A DNA stretch of 35,633 nucleotides from Candidatus Poribacteria bacterium (GCA_022821065.1 JAJEEK010000115.1:1-35633), one strand, 5' to 3'. Positions 15,113-24,556 are shown, numbered from the stretch's first letter. Made by a program: numbers and translations. The notes: generated from the letters alone by a model not told the origin.

Positions 15113-16723
15113 TTGAAGAACGTACTGATTATCATCCTCGTAGTATTAGCCATCGTAGCGGTTCTTGCCGTACCACGGTTTCTGAAATCGCCGAACCCAG
15201 AAATCGAACAGATGGAATCCGCAACCGTACTTAAACCCGTCGAAATTGCGAAAGCAAAACGCGGCGAGATCCGTTCCGAACTCGAATTGTCGGGCACAAT
15301 TCAAGCAGAATCACAAGTTAACGTCTTCCCGAAAATCGCAGGTCGTATTATAAAATTAAACGTTGATGAGGGCAACACCGTCCAGAAAGATGCCCCCCTT
15401 GCAACTATAGAACGTGAGGAATTAGAACTCTCGGTCCAGCAAGCCGAGGCAACACTTGAAGCAGCGGAAACCGCCTACTCACAAGCACAGCAGCTCGCAG
15501 AAGTGCGCGTCCACGCACAAGTTACGCAGGCAAAGGCACAACTCCGAGCCGCCGAAATCTCACTTCAGCAAGTCGTAGACATCTCCGAAATTCGGACGGT
15601 CACACAGATTGATCAGGCACAAGCCGCCTTGGAATCGCTTGTCGCTAACCTTGAGAAAATTAAAAGCGGGGCACGAGATGAGGACAGACGACAGGCGCAA
15701 GCGGGGCTGAGTCAAGCCGAAGCAAACCTCGCCAATGCCAGAAGCAATCATACCCGGATGATGCAACTCTTTGAAAACGGTGCCATCAGTCAACAATCCC
15801 TTGAAGGCGCGAAAACACAGCTGGATATCGCCGTCGCGCAGCATAAGATCGCCTCCGAACAACTGCTATTGATTGATAACGGCGCACGTGCCGAAGATAT
15901 TCAGGCAATGGAAGCACAAGTACAACAAGCAGAAGCCTCTTTACGTTTGGCACAAGCGCAAGCCTCCACGAAAACATGGGCGAAAGACATCGAACTTGCC
16001 CGTTCACAGGTCGAAACCGCACGCGCAGGACTGATTTCTGCCGAAGCCCTAGAGAACGCGAAGAGTTGGAAAGCAGAAATCACTTCAGCAAAAACGGCAC
16101 ACACACAAGCACAAGTTGCACTTAGACTGGCACAGAAACGTTTGAAGGACGCTACAATACGCGCACCAATTTCCGGTATCGTCTCCAAACGCCACTTAGA
16201 TTTAGGCGGTATGGCAGTCCCGACAGCACCGCTCTTTGAAATCGTCAATATCAATACAGTGAAAGCCTCCGTTGATGTCATTGAGGCACAATTAAGCGAA
16301 TTACAACTCAATCAGCAGGCGACAATAGAAATTGATGGAATAGAGACACCAATGTCCGGTAGCATCGTTTTCATCAGTCCAACCTTAGAAGTCATGCGGC
16401 GCACCGCAAAAGTTGAAATCCTTATTGACAACCCCGAAGGAACCATCAAACCGGGAATGTTCGCGAAAGTCACCGTCCCCGTCAAGATCCACACGGATGC
16501 AATCATCATCTCCCGAACCTCACTCATCGGTGATGCTGACGCTAAGACCCAAAATGTTTTCGTCGTTGAGAATGGCGTAAGTCAACGCCGTCCTGTAGAG
16601 GTCGGACTTTTACGCGGCAGCGAAGTGGAAGTCCTCAGCGGAATCGCTGAAGGCGAAGCCATCGTCACAGCCGGACAACACTCCCTGAAAGATGGTGAAA
16701 GCGTTAAGGTTGTCAATCCATAG
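15113..16723 (+). CDS. HlyD/MFP-type periplasmic adaptor of an efflux system
   Basis: A 536-residue membrane fusion protein that starts at TTG, with AAGGAG 8 nt upstream. A single N-terminal membrane segment (LIIILVVLAIVAVLAVP) anchors it. The lipoyl/barrel-sandwich half-motif GRIIKLNVDEGNTVQKDAPLATIE is at about residues 77-100. A very long alpha-hairpin of Gln/Ala-rich coiled coil spans about residues 105-340, longer than in typical adaptors. The second lipoyl half-motif ATIRAPISGIVSKRHLDLGG and the beta-barrel with KPGMFAKVTV come next, and the membrane-proximal domain ends GEAIVTAGQHSLKDGESVKVV. It would link a TolC channel to an inner-membrane pump. The pump is not in this window. Confidence 0.9.
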   Translation: MKNVLIIILVVLAIVAVLAVPRFLKSPNPEIEQMESATVLKPVEIAKAKRGEIRSELELSGTIQAESQVNVFPKIAGRIIKLNVDEGNTVQKDAPLATIEREELELSVQQAEATLEAAETAYSQAQQLAEVRVHAQVTQAKAQLRAAEISLQQVVDISEIRTVTQIDQAQAALESLVANLEKIKSGARDEDRRQAQAGLSQAEANLANARSNHTRMMQLFENGAISQQSLEGAKTQLDIAVAQHKIASEQLLLIDNGARAEDIQAMEAQVQQAEASLRLAQAQASTKTWAKDIELARSQVETARAGLISAEALENAKSWKAEITSAKTAHTQAQVALRLAQKRLKDATIRAPISGIVSKRHLDLGGMAVPTAPLFEIVNINTVKASVDVIEAQLSELQLNQQATIEIDGIETPMSGSIVFISPTLEVMRRTAKVEILIDNPEGTIKPGMFAKVTVPVKIHTDAIIISRTSLIGDADAKTQNVFVVENGVSQRRPVEVGLLRGSEVEVLSGIAEGEAIVTAGQHSLKDGESVKVVNP

Positions 16724-16745
16724 ACTTTGGAAAAAATAAAAAGAC

Positions 16746-16774
16746 TTGATAAATTCACAGAATTCGTGTAGCAT
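16746..16774 (+). promoter_or_regulatory. Promoter-like site before the GHMP kinase
   Basis: TTGATA (16746-16751), a 17-nt spacer and TAGCAT (16769-16774). The spacer resembles that of another site near 30737: both read TTGA, then a TCACAGA...TT.GTG core. If active, its transcript crosses MITE-like copy B before reaching the kinase gene. Confidence 0.4.
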
Positions 16775-16882
16775 TTGTAGCATTGACGATAAGTATCTAT
16801 CCGAGGCGCGGATTTTGTGGTAAGAAATCCGTGTATCCCAGATACGCCAGAACTTGAGAAAGGGGTCACCAGTAACAACAGT

Positions 16883-17002
16883 AGGACTTACGCATGATGC
16901 TCTTTTGTACCACAAACTTCATAGTTTGTGCTATCAGGACGCTGTGTTTACAGAAAAATTCCATCTAACAGAACCGACTACAGTCAAAATTGTGTAAGTT
17001 CT
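16883..17002 (+). repeat. MITE-like element, copy B (intact, 120 bp)
   Basis: It begins AGGACTTACGCA and ends TGTGTAAGTTCT, an imperfect 12-bp terminal inverted repeat. Inside is a perfect hairpin (CACAAACT-TCAT-AGTTTGTG) near the left end and a TCCATCTAACAGAACC block toward the right end. It carries no coding capacity. It lies 33 bp before the GHMP kinase start, in the same orientation to the downstream gene as copies A, C and E. Confidence 0.8.
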
Positions 17003-17035
17003 GAACAGAACAAAAAGTCTTAGTTGGGAAAATAG

Positions 17036-18532
17036 ATGAAAGTTGAACAACTCTACGGTCCTAAAGTAAAATCTTTTCAGGTCCTTGAGTTAGAATATCT
17101 TTTACAGGAAGATTCACCAGAACTCTTCTCAACCTTCGGTTTACAAAAGGGCGGGCAGGTCGTTGTCACGCACGCACCAGCAAGACTTGATATTATGGGC
17201 GGCGTTGCTGATTACTGCGGCGCGAATGTCTTTGAGATGACACTTGACCGTACCGCAGTCGCCGCGTGCCAAGCCAGAGAGGACAGAAACCTTTGCGCAA
17301 TTACGCTCCGCGCCGGTATCCAATTTAAACCGAACTTTCATCTTTCGCTTGATAATTTCTATACCAACGGCACCCTCAAAACCTATACAGAAGTACGGGA
17401 ACACTTCAATCAAGAATCGAGCACCGCATGGGCAAGCTACATACTCGGCGCATTTTATGTACTCCTCAAGGAAGCAAAGGTTGACCAGCTTCCCCACGGT
17501 GCCACTATAGTTATCAAAAGCGATATTCCAATAGGTGGTGGTATCGCCTCGTCTGCCGCTGTTGAAGTCGCAACGTTGATGGCTCTTAATCAACTCTACA
17601 GCTTAGAACTCGGCGCAATGGAGATAGCACGCCTCGCACAAATCGTCGAAAATCGGGTTGCTGGCGCACCCTGCGGAATCATGGACCAAGTAACGGCTGT
17701 CGCCGGCACCTCAACAAAAATTCTCTCAATCCTTTGCCAACCGGACAAGATTCTCGAATTTGTTTCGTGTCCATCAAACGTCAGTTTCATCGGTATCCAT
17801 ACAAAAGTCCGAAGAAGCACAGCAAGCACCGCTTATATTGACACACGCATCGGCGCTTTCATGGGATTGACGATCTTGAAGGACGCTTTTGCACAGGATG
17901 CCGAAGCACCCACGCATAACATCTCGGAGGCATTGGCAGACAACTACTTGTGCAATATCTCTGTACACGAATTTCGCGAACAATGTCAACACCTGTTGCC
18001 TGAAGAAATCCTTGGCGAAGAGTTTCTCGAAAAGTACGGCGAAACCCTTGATACAGCGACGCAAGTGGAACCAGAAAAATCATATCCCGTGAGAAGCCGA
18101 GTCGAACACATGATTTATGAAAATGCACGCACCGAACAATTTATTGCCAGTATAAAAAATGCCAACAGCAACCGAGAGCATATACAAGACTATCTCAAAG
18201 AAGCCGGAAAACTTATGTATGAATCCAACACAAGTTACCGCGACCTCGCCGGACTCGGTTCACCTGAAGTTGATGGACTCGTTAGCATCGCCCAAAAAAT
18301 TGGAGAACAAGGCGGCATCTACGGTGCCAAAATTACCGGGGGTGGTGGCGGCGGCACCGTCGCATTGCTCTGTTACGGTAATATCGAAAATTCGTTGACG
18401 CAAGTCCTCGCCGCCTACAAACTCGCTTGGGGTATTGATGCTGAACTCATCAGAGGCAACGCAGCCGGTGCTTTTGAATTCGGGCACATTTTATGGGAAC
18501 TGAAAGAGAGCGAACCGCCAACACATTTCTAA
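17036..18532 (+). CDS. L-arabinokinase-like GHMP kinase
   Basis: A 498-residue sugar-1-kinase of the galactokinase/GHMP family, longer than a standard galactokinase (about 390). The N-terminal motif APARLDIMGGVADYCGANV replaces the galactokinase signature. The ATP loop is IPIGGGIASSAAVEVA (residues 164-179). The stretch ENRVAGAPCGIMDQVTAVAG carries the catalytic region, and the C-terminal GHMP motif is YGAKITGGGGGGTVALL. These motifs are closest, from memory, to the kinase half of plant L-arabinokinase (ARA1). It likely phosphorylates a sugar at C1 using ATP in the cytoplasm, for salvage into nucleotide sugars. D-glycero-manno-heptose or galacturonate kinase activity is also possible. Confidence 0.85.
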   Translation: MKVEQLYGPKVKSFQVLELEYLLQEDSPELFSTFGLQKGGQVVVTHAPARLDIMGGVADYCGANVFEMTLDRTAVAACQAREDRNLCAITLRAGIQFKPNFHLSLDNFYTNGTLKTYTEVREHFNQESSTAWASYILGAFYVLLKEAKVDQLPHGATIVIKSDIPIGGGIASSAAVEVATLMALNQLYSLELGAMEIARLAQIVENRVAGAPCGIMDQVTAVAGTSTKILSILCQPDKILEFVSCPSNVSFIGIHTKVRRSTASTAYIDTRIGAFMGLTILKDAFAQDAEAPTHNISEALADNYLCNISVHEFREQCQHLLPEEILGEEFLEKYGETLDTATQVEPEKSYPVRSRVEHMIYENARTEQFIASIKNANSNREHIQDYLKEAGKLMYESNTSYRDLAGLGSPEVDGLVSIAQKIGEQGGIYGAKITGGGGGGTVALLCYGNIENSLTQVLAAYKLAWGIDAELIRGNAAGAFEFGHILWELKESEPPTHF

Positions 18533-18699
18533 CGAATGGTTATCAGCACTCAAGGCGGCGGCTACCCAACCTTTCGGCTCTCGGTACAACTCTGGTACAT
18601 AAATAGACTGTTTCTATAAGAAACATATTCAATGACCAGAAACCCACTGATTACTGACTGCTGATAGCCGACTGCGCTAAAGAAAGTGAAAAATAGACT

Positions 18700-20661
18700 G
18701 TGCAAAATCTAAACGAGCAAGACCAGCACCGCGCATCTGGCGTCACATGGCGTGCCATACTCATCGGTATCCTCCTCATCCCGCCTAATGTCTTTTGGGT
18801 CATTGAGGTCGAGTGCGTCTGGCACTCCGGACACCCAACGACCATTTCCCTCTTCTGGAACGTCGTTCTCAATATCTTTTTCCTCATCTTGATCAACCTT
18901 TTCCTGAAGCGGACCATACCGCGGGCAGCGTTGACACAAGGTGAGATGATTACCATTTATGCCATGCTCTCTATCGCATCAGGCTTGGCAGGACACGATA
19001 CGTTGGCCTTGACGATCCCCGCACTCCCCCACGCATTCTGGTTCGCAACACTTGAAAACGACTGGGCGGATATGTTCCACAGCTATATCCCGCAGCACCT
19101 CGTCGTCGCAGATAGAGAGATTATCCGCGGATTTTATGAAGGCAACACCCCATTTTATAATGCTAAAATCGGCGGCGCATGGATAGGACCCACATTGTGG
19201 TGGACATCCTTCATTCTCGCACTCGGCACTATTATGATCTGCCTGAACGTCCTGATTCGGAAACAGTGGACAGAACACGAAAAACTCGCATACCCGATCA
19301 TTCAACTCCCCATGGCAATCACGGAAGGCGGCGGCACAGCACAACTCTTCCGAAATCGGATACTCTGGTACGGATTCATCGCCGCAGCACTCCTGAATAT
19401 CTGGCACGGATTGGCGCATTTCTTCCCTGTGCTACCAGACTTCAGTGTCCGACACAACGCCCGTAATTGGGGAACTTTCTTCACAGAAAAACCGTGGAAC
19501 GCTGTCGGAAATATCCCTGTCCCACTCTACCCGTTTGTAATTGGCTTGGGCTTTTTATTACCACTCGATCTCTCTTTTTCCCTCTGGTTCTTCTACCTCT
19601 TTGAGAAAGCGCAACGTGTCTTCGGCAGCGCAGTCGGAATCCCCGCACCGTTCCCTTACGGCAGTGAACAGTCAATCGGCGGTTGGATGGCGATCTTTAT
19701 CATCGCCTTGCTCGTAACCCGTAGACATCTTGTGAATGTTGTCCGCACTATCTTCGGCATGTCCGGCGGTATCGACGACTCGCAGGAGCCTATTCGATAT
19801 AGGACATCACTCTTGCTTATTGTCCTCGCCAGCCTTTATATTATCTGGTTCTGTCTGCACGCTGGAATGACACTCCCGATTATCCTTCCCTTCTTCGCGT
19901 TTTTCTATGCCATCTCCATAGCCATTACACGTGTCCGGGCGGAACTCGGCCCCCCCGCACATGAAATGGCAGGGATGTGTAACGCCCAGCAGTTCTTAGT
20001 CAATATCCTCGGCACACGACGCATCGGTCCGAACAATCTGACGGTCTTCCCATACTTCTGGTTTTTCAGTGGACGCGGCTACCGTGAACACATCATGCCG
20101 CATCAACTTGAAGCCTTCAAGATGGCAGAACGCGCAAATATGAACACAAAACGACTCGTTCTGGCAATGGTTATCGCGCTCGTACTCGGTTCCCTCGCTT
20201 CGTTCTGGGCAACGCTGAGTGAACTCTATCGCCTCGGCGGCGCCGTCACAGGCGCAGGGGGCGGCATCGGCCCCTCAGTCGGACACATCGGTCAATTCGG
20301 TTGGCTCGCCGGACTGTTCGCTTTCCCGCGCGACCCAAATATCCCCGCAATGAGCTTTATGGCAGGCGGCATGGGGTTCACCTTCCTCCTCATGTTCATG
20401 CGGATGCGCTTCATCTGGTGGCCCCTCCACCCAGCAGGATACCCGATCTCTATGACCTTCGGGGTCGGCTATTTCTGGAGTTGCCTCGTTATTAGCAGTG
20501 TTCTCAAATGGTTCGCACTCCGATTCGGAGGACCGAGCACCTATCGAACAATGGTTTTCTTCTTCTTCGGTGTCATCCTCGGTGAATACTGCGTCGGCGC
20601 GTTCTGGAGCGTCTTGAGCGTTATCATCCGAGCACCGATCTACGACTTCGCACCAGGTTAA
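18700..20661 (+). CDS. DUF6785/DUF6784-type polytopic membrane protein
   Basis: A 653-residue integral membrane protein with about 12-14 hydrophobic segments. It begins with GVTWRAILIGILLIPPNVFW and contains LTQGEMITIYAMLSIASGLAGHD, the amphipathic loop EHEKLAYPIIQLPMAI and a re-entrant-looking Gly-rich stretch (GGAVTGAGGGIGPSVGHIGQ). The layout recalls the uncharacterised DUF6785/6784 proteins abundant in Poribacteria and Planctomycetes, distantly like oligopeptide transporters. A transport role is plausible but not shown. It starts at GTG (18700) with only a weak GAAAGTGA upstream; no better start is seen. The kinase gene upstream ends 167 bp earlier, and the gap shows no terminator. Confidence 0.8.
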   Translation: MQNLNEQDQHRASGVTWRAILIGILLIPPNVFWVIEVECVWHSGHPTTISLFWNVVLNIFFLILINLFLKRTIPRAALTQGEMITIYAMLSIASGLAGHDTLALTIPALPHAFWFATLENDWADMFHSYIPQHLVVADREIIRGFYEGNTPFYNAKIGGAWIGPTLWWTSFILALGTIMICLNVLIRKQWTEHEKLAYPIIQLPMAITEGGGTAQLFRNRILWYGFIAAALLNIWHGLAHFFPVLPDFSVRHNARNWGTFFTEKPWNAVGNIPVPLYPFVIGLGFLLPLDLSFSLWFFYLFEKAQRVFGSAVGIPAPFPYGSEQSIGGWMAIFIIALLVTRRHLVNVVRTIFGMSGGIDDSQEPIRYRTSLLLIVLASLYIIWFCLHAGMTLPIILPFFAFFYAISIAITRVRAELGPPAHEMAGMCNAQQFLVNILGTRRIGPNNLTVFPYFWFFSGRGYREHIMPHQLEAFKMAERANMNTKRLVLAMVIALVLGSLASFWATLSELYRLGGAVTGAGGGIGPSVGHIGQFGWLAGLFAFPRDPNIPAMSFMAGGMGFTFLLMFMRMRFIWWPLHPAGYPISMTFGVGYFWSCLVISSVLKWFALRFGGPSTYRTMVFFFFGVILGEYCVGAFWSVLSVIIRAPIYDFAPG

Positions 20662-20702
20662 AAAATTGCATTTTTTTTACACTTCGTGACACTAACTATA
20701 TT

Positions 20703-20822
20703 GGGACTTACGCATACGGCTCTTTATGTACCACAAACTGTTAGTTTGTGACCCAAAAACGCTGGATTTTACGAAAAATTTCATCTAACACAACAGGTTA
20801 CATCCAAAATTGCGTAAACCCT
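20703..20822 (+). repeat. MITE-like element, copy C (120 bp)
   Basis: It runs from GGGACTTACGCA to TGCGTAAACCCT, an imperfect inverted repeat. The internal hairpin is CACAAACT-GTT-AGTTTGTG. The right half holds the TCATCTAACACAACAGG and CCAAAATTGCG blocks of the family. It ends 35 bp before the start of the PorV-like gene, with the same polarity as copies A, B and E. Confidence 0.8.
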
Positions 20823-20857
20823 GTATATAAACACGCTGTTTCAAACTATGAAAATCT

Positions 20858-21913
20858 ATGAAAACACGACGCATTTACCTTTTTCTTTTAATAGCAAGCC
20901 TCATTTTACCCACAACCGTCAAAGCAGCAGACGAAGGCGCGCACACAGCCGAATTTCTTAGCCACGGTGTCGGCGCACGCGCACTCGGTATGGGAAGCGC
21001 GTTTGTCGCTATCGCTGACGACGCAACCGCTACCTATTGGAACCCCGCAGGACTTACCAAAGTCAAAAAACACAGCTTTTCAGCCATGTATTCCGATACC
21101 TTTAGCACTGGAGACGGCAGTTGGCTCAGCAGGGGCTTGGTCTCCTACAATTTTCTCAACTACGTCTACCAAATTGAAGACATCGGCAGCCTCGGCGTCA
21201 GTTGGATACGCCTCGGTGTTGACGATATACCACGAACCACCTTCATAGACATCAATAACAACGGGATCCTTGGTGATTTCCAAGACAAAAACGGCAACGG
21301 TATTAAAGATGACGGGGAACTCTATATTGATAAACCCGAAATCGCAGAATATTTCAGTAACACCGATAACGCCTTACTCGTCTCTTATGCACGCCAAGTC
21401 CACGCCATGGTATCAGTCGGGGGGAACCTCAAACTTCTCAACCAAGCCATCTTTGAAAATAGCGGAACTGGCTTCGGTATCGATATTGGACTGATTGCAG
21501 AGCCTTACGACGGACTCCGAGTCGGCGCAATGTTACTTGATGCCACAGGCACGCAAATCCGCTGGGATACGCCTGAGGCACCCACATTCACACGCACCCG
21601 ACGATTCCGATTCGGCACTGCCTATCACTTTACCGTTCCACGTCTCGGCAAAGGTGCCATCGGTGTAGACTTTGAAACCGATCAGGCAGACCTTGAAGAA
21701 GGCAGCGATAGCGGCGGGATACTTCTACGTACAGGCGCGGAATACTGGCTCTTTGATACCGTCGCACTCCGCGGTGGATGGAACGGACACGGACTTTCCG
21801 CAGGTGTTGGACTCCGCGTTAAGGTAAATGCCATGTCATTCTTCATCAACTACGCGTTCAACACCCACACCCTCGGCGGTTCACAACGTATCTCTATTTC
21901 TGGAGAATTCTAA
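20858..21913 (+). CDS. PorV/PorQ-like outer membrane beta-barrel protein
   Basis: A 351-residue exported barrel protein. A signal peptide (IYLFLLIASLILPTTVKA) precedes the family motif GARALGMGSAFVAIADDATATYWNPAGL, in which the GMG(S/A)AF and WNPAGL landmarks are diagnostic of the PorV/UPF0164 group. Alternating beta-strands fill the rest, ending ISGEF. PorV-type proteins shuttle or anchor cargo in the type IX secretion system. An unusual insertion at about residues 129-150 contains two EF-hand-like acidic repeats (DINNNGILGD and DKNGNGIKDDGE) that could bind calcium. It sits just upstream of a secreted WD40 protein with a FlgD-like C-terminal domain, a likely cargo. No clear ribosome site is visible before the ATG. 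Confidence 0.85.
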   Translation: MKTRRIYLFLLIASLILPTTVKAADEGAHTAEFLSHGVGARALGMGSAFVAIADDATATYWNPAGLTKVKKHSFSAMYSDTFSTGDGSWLSRGLVSYNFLNYVYQIEDIGSLGVSWIRLGVDDIPRTTFIDINNNGILGDFQDKNGNGIKDDGELYIDKPEIAEYFSNTDNALLVSYARQVHAMVSVGGNLKLLNQAIFENSGTGFGIDIGLIAEPYDGLRVGAMLLDATGTQIRWDTPEAPTFTRTRRFRFGTAYHFTVPRLGKGAIGVDFETDQADLEEGSDSGGILLRTGAEYWLFDTVALRGGWNGHGLSAGVGLRVKVNAMSFFINYAFNTHTLGGSQRISISGEF

Positions 21914-22000
21914 TATTACCGCCGAATAACTATTTTTCGACTATAGTTAAATTTTGATTGCCGAAAGACGGCAAATCTATTGATAAAAATAGGAGAATTT

Positions 22001-24556
22001 ATGAGAACAACATTCCTTTCCATATTAACTATTTTCTGTTTAATGACGCTGTTGATTGCTGACAGCGGTTTCGCCCAAGATTCACCACAATGGCATTTAC
22101 CCGAAGGAGCCACAGCGCGACTCGGTAAAGGTTGGCTATATGAAATTCAGTACTCCCCTGATGGCACACGGCTCGCCGCTGCAGGGACGCTCGGCGTTTG
22201 GATTTACGACACCGCAACTGATGCAGAAATTGCCCTCTTTCCCGGACATGGATCTGGCGTTTCAGCACTCGCGTATTCACCTGATGGAAATATCCTCGCC
22301 AGTGGAAGTGCAAATGGTGCTATCCACTTATGGAATCCTGAAACCGGTGAAGTTTTGCACACCCTCGCTGAACACAGAAGGAGTGTCCGCAGTCTCATTT
22401 TCAGCCCTGATGGGTCAATCCTCGCCAGTGGCAGCAGAGATAATACCATCCGTCTATGGAATCCTGAGACAGGCGAACTCCTGAATACGTTGCGCGGTCA
22501 TACAGAGGGTGTGAGCAGCCTCGTTTTCAGCGGCGATGGCGGCACGCTCATCAGCGCAAGTCGAGACGATACCATCGGTATATGGGATGTTGCCACAGGG
22601 ACGCTTCAGCAAACACTCGAAGAACATAAAGACAACGTCGCGAGTGTTGTACTCAGCCCTGATGGTGCTACCCTCGCCAGCGGTGATTTGAACGCTGTTA
22701 TCCATTTATGGGATACCGCCACATGGACGGTTAAACAGACGCTCACTCGACATACATCCCATATCTACGATATGAAGTATAGTCCTGATGGTAGTATTCT
22801 CGTGAGTGCCGGTGAAGACGATACCGTCCAATTGTGGAACGCTGACACAGGCGATCTCCTACACACAATCAATGCACACACCGCTGATGTCTATAGTATC
22901 GCTTTTACACCTAATGGAAATACCCTCGCTACCGGTGCTTGGGACGCATCTATTCGTTTCTGGGAACCTGTCACCGGCAGACATTTGAAAACCATCACCG
23001 GACACACCGATGCTGTCCTGAGTGTTACATTTAATGCTGATGGCAGTATCCTTGCCACTCGGAGTTGGGACAAAACCATCCGACTCTGGGATGCCGATAC
23101 AGGACAACTTCGCCATACCCTCATTGGACATCAAGGTGATGTTGATGTGGTTGTCTTCGCACCTGATGGCAGAACACTCGCAAGCGGGAGCCAGGACAAC
23201 ACCATCCGTTTATGGGACGCTATTACCGGCGAACATATAAAGACACTCAGAGGACACTATTCCTATCTGATAAGTCTTGCATTCAGCCCCGATGGCAGCA
23301 TCTTAGCGAGCGGTAGCGAAGATGACAGCATCCGTTTGTGGGATGTTTCCGCAGGTCAGTACATCGGAGGGTTGTGGGAACATGAAGCAGGTGTTGAAAC
23401 ACTCGCTTTTAGTCCCGATGGCACTATGCTCGCCAGCGGGAGCCGTGACGATAGGATTATCTTGTGGGATCTCGAAACGCGCAACGTCATACACACTATC
23501 AGCGAACACGAAGACGATGTTTGGACAGTCGCCTTTAGTCCGAATGGAACAATGCTCGCCAGTGGCGGTAGAGACACAGTTTCACTATGGGATGTTACTA
23601 CGGCAGAGCTCCTACAGACATTCCGTAAACCGATTGACCCAGAAGCAGCAGAAAGTCTACCAGAAGAATTAACAGATGACGCACCTACCGATCTTGCTGC
23701 AAATGCTACGAGTATCGTCTTCAGCCCTGATGGCGCAGCACTCGTGAGCGGAAGTTACGACGCAACGATCCGTTTGTGGGATACCGCTTCAGGCGAACAA
23801 CTCCAAACGCTTGAGGGACATACCTATTCCATTACGAGCGTTGCTGTTAGCCCAGACGGTAGCGCAATCGCGAGTGGAAGTTTCGATGGCACAGTCCTCT
23901 TATGGGCATTTCCTGACATAATGGCCGCCACCGAAATCCTTGGCGATCTCAATGGCGACGGTATCGTCAATATCCAAGATATCGTGCTGATCGCAGCGAG
24001 TTTCGGTGAATCTGGTGAGAGTGATGCCGACCTGAACGGCGACGGTGAAGTCAACATTCAAGACCTCGTTCTGGTTGCAAATGCGATCGGGAACGCCGCG
24101 GGTGCCCCTTCTGCACACGCGTTGTCAGCAACCCAAGTGGAACAGTGGCTAAGCCTCGCGAAACAGGAAACATCGCAAGGTATCCAGACCTCAGCATCGG
24201 ATATGATTTCATATCAACACGGCATTCAGGTGTTGGAACAGATTTTGGAATTGTTAGCACCACAAACAACAGCACTGCTTGCAAACTACCCGAATCCGTT
24301 CAATCCTGAAACATGGATACCCTATCATTTAGCAACGACTGCCGAGGTCGTATTGACGATCTACGCAGCCAACGGAACAGTCGTCCGCACCTTAACGTTA
24401 GGGCATCAACCTGCGGGGATGTATCAAAACCGCAGCCGTGCAGCGTACTGGGACGGCAGAAACGATCTCGGTGAACCCGTCGCGAGTGGTGTGTATTTCT
24501 ACACACTCACCGCAGGCGATTTCACCGCCACCCGAAAGATGCTAATACGCAAGTAG
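22001..24556 (+). CDS. Secreted WD40-repeat protein with dockerin and FlgD-like C-terminal sorting domain
   Basis: An 851-residue multidomain surface protein. After a signal peptide (ILTIFCLMTLLIADSGFAQ) come fourteen WD40 blades of the type FSPDGxxLASGSxDxTIRLWD, enough for two seven-bladed propellers; one blade junction near residue 550 is widened by an acidic insertion. A type I dockerin lies at about 647-697, with two calcium loops DLNGDGIVNIQD and DLNGDGEVNIQD. The C-terminus (about 765-851) is a FlgD-like Ig domain beginning YPNPFNPETWIPYHL and ending VYFYTLTAGDFTATRKML, the usual type IX-style export and anchoring domain. TAGGAGA precedes ATG 22001. A dockerin implies a cohesin partner elsewhere, though lone dockerins are frequent outside cellulosomes. 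Confidence 0.9.
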   Translation: MRTTFLSILTIFCLMTLLIADSGFAQDSPQWHLPEGATARLGKGWLYEIQYSPDGTRLAAAGTLGVWIYDTATDAEIALFPGHGSGVSALAYSPDGNILASGSANGAIHLWNPETGEVLHTLAEHRRSVRSLIFSPDGSILASGSRDNTIRLWNPETGELLNTLRGHTEGVSSLVFSGDGGTLISASRDDTIGIWDVATGTLQQTLEEHKDNVASVVLSPDGATLASGDLNAVIHLWDTATWTVKQTLTRHTSHIYDMKYSPDGSILVSAGEDDTVQLWNADTGDLLHTINAHTADVYSIAFTPNGNTLATGAWDASIRFWEPVTGRHLKTITGHTDAVLSVTFNADGSILATRSWDKTIRLWDADTGQLRHTLIGHQGDVDVVVFAPDGRTLASGSQDNTIRLWDAITGEHIKTLRGHYSYLISLAFSPDGSILASGSEDDSIRLWDVSAGQYIGGLWEHEAGVETLAFSPDGTMLASGSRDDRIILWDLETRNVIHTISEHEDDVWTVAFSPNGTMLASGGRDTVSLWDVTTAELLQTFRKPIDPEAAESLPEELTDDAPTDLAANATSIVFSPDGAALVSGSYDATIRLWDTASGEQLQTLEGHTYSITSVAVSPDGSAIASGSFDGTVLLWAFPDIMAATEILGDLNGDGIVNIQDIVLIAASFGESGESDADLNGDGEVNIQDLVLVANAIGNAAGAPSAHALSATQVEQWLSLAKQETSQGIQTSASDMISYQHGIQVLEQILELLAPQTTALLANYPNPFNPETWIPYHLATTAEVVLTIYAANGTVVRTLTLGHQPAGMYQNRSRAAYWDGRNDLGEPVASGVYFYTLTAGDFTATRKMLIRK

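Larger units (their letters stand above)
16724..17035. other. Intergenic region carrying MITE-like copy B
   Basis: This 312-bp gap holds a promoter-like pair (16746-16774) and the element at 16883-17002. Nothing else is recognisable. The kinase start codon follows the element by 33 bp. Confidence 0.5.

Noticed and set aside
23941..24100. Dockerin as proof of a cellulosome
   Set aside because: No cohesin or glycoside hydrolase is in the window, and single dockerins are common in non-cellulosomal bacteria.
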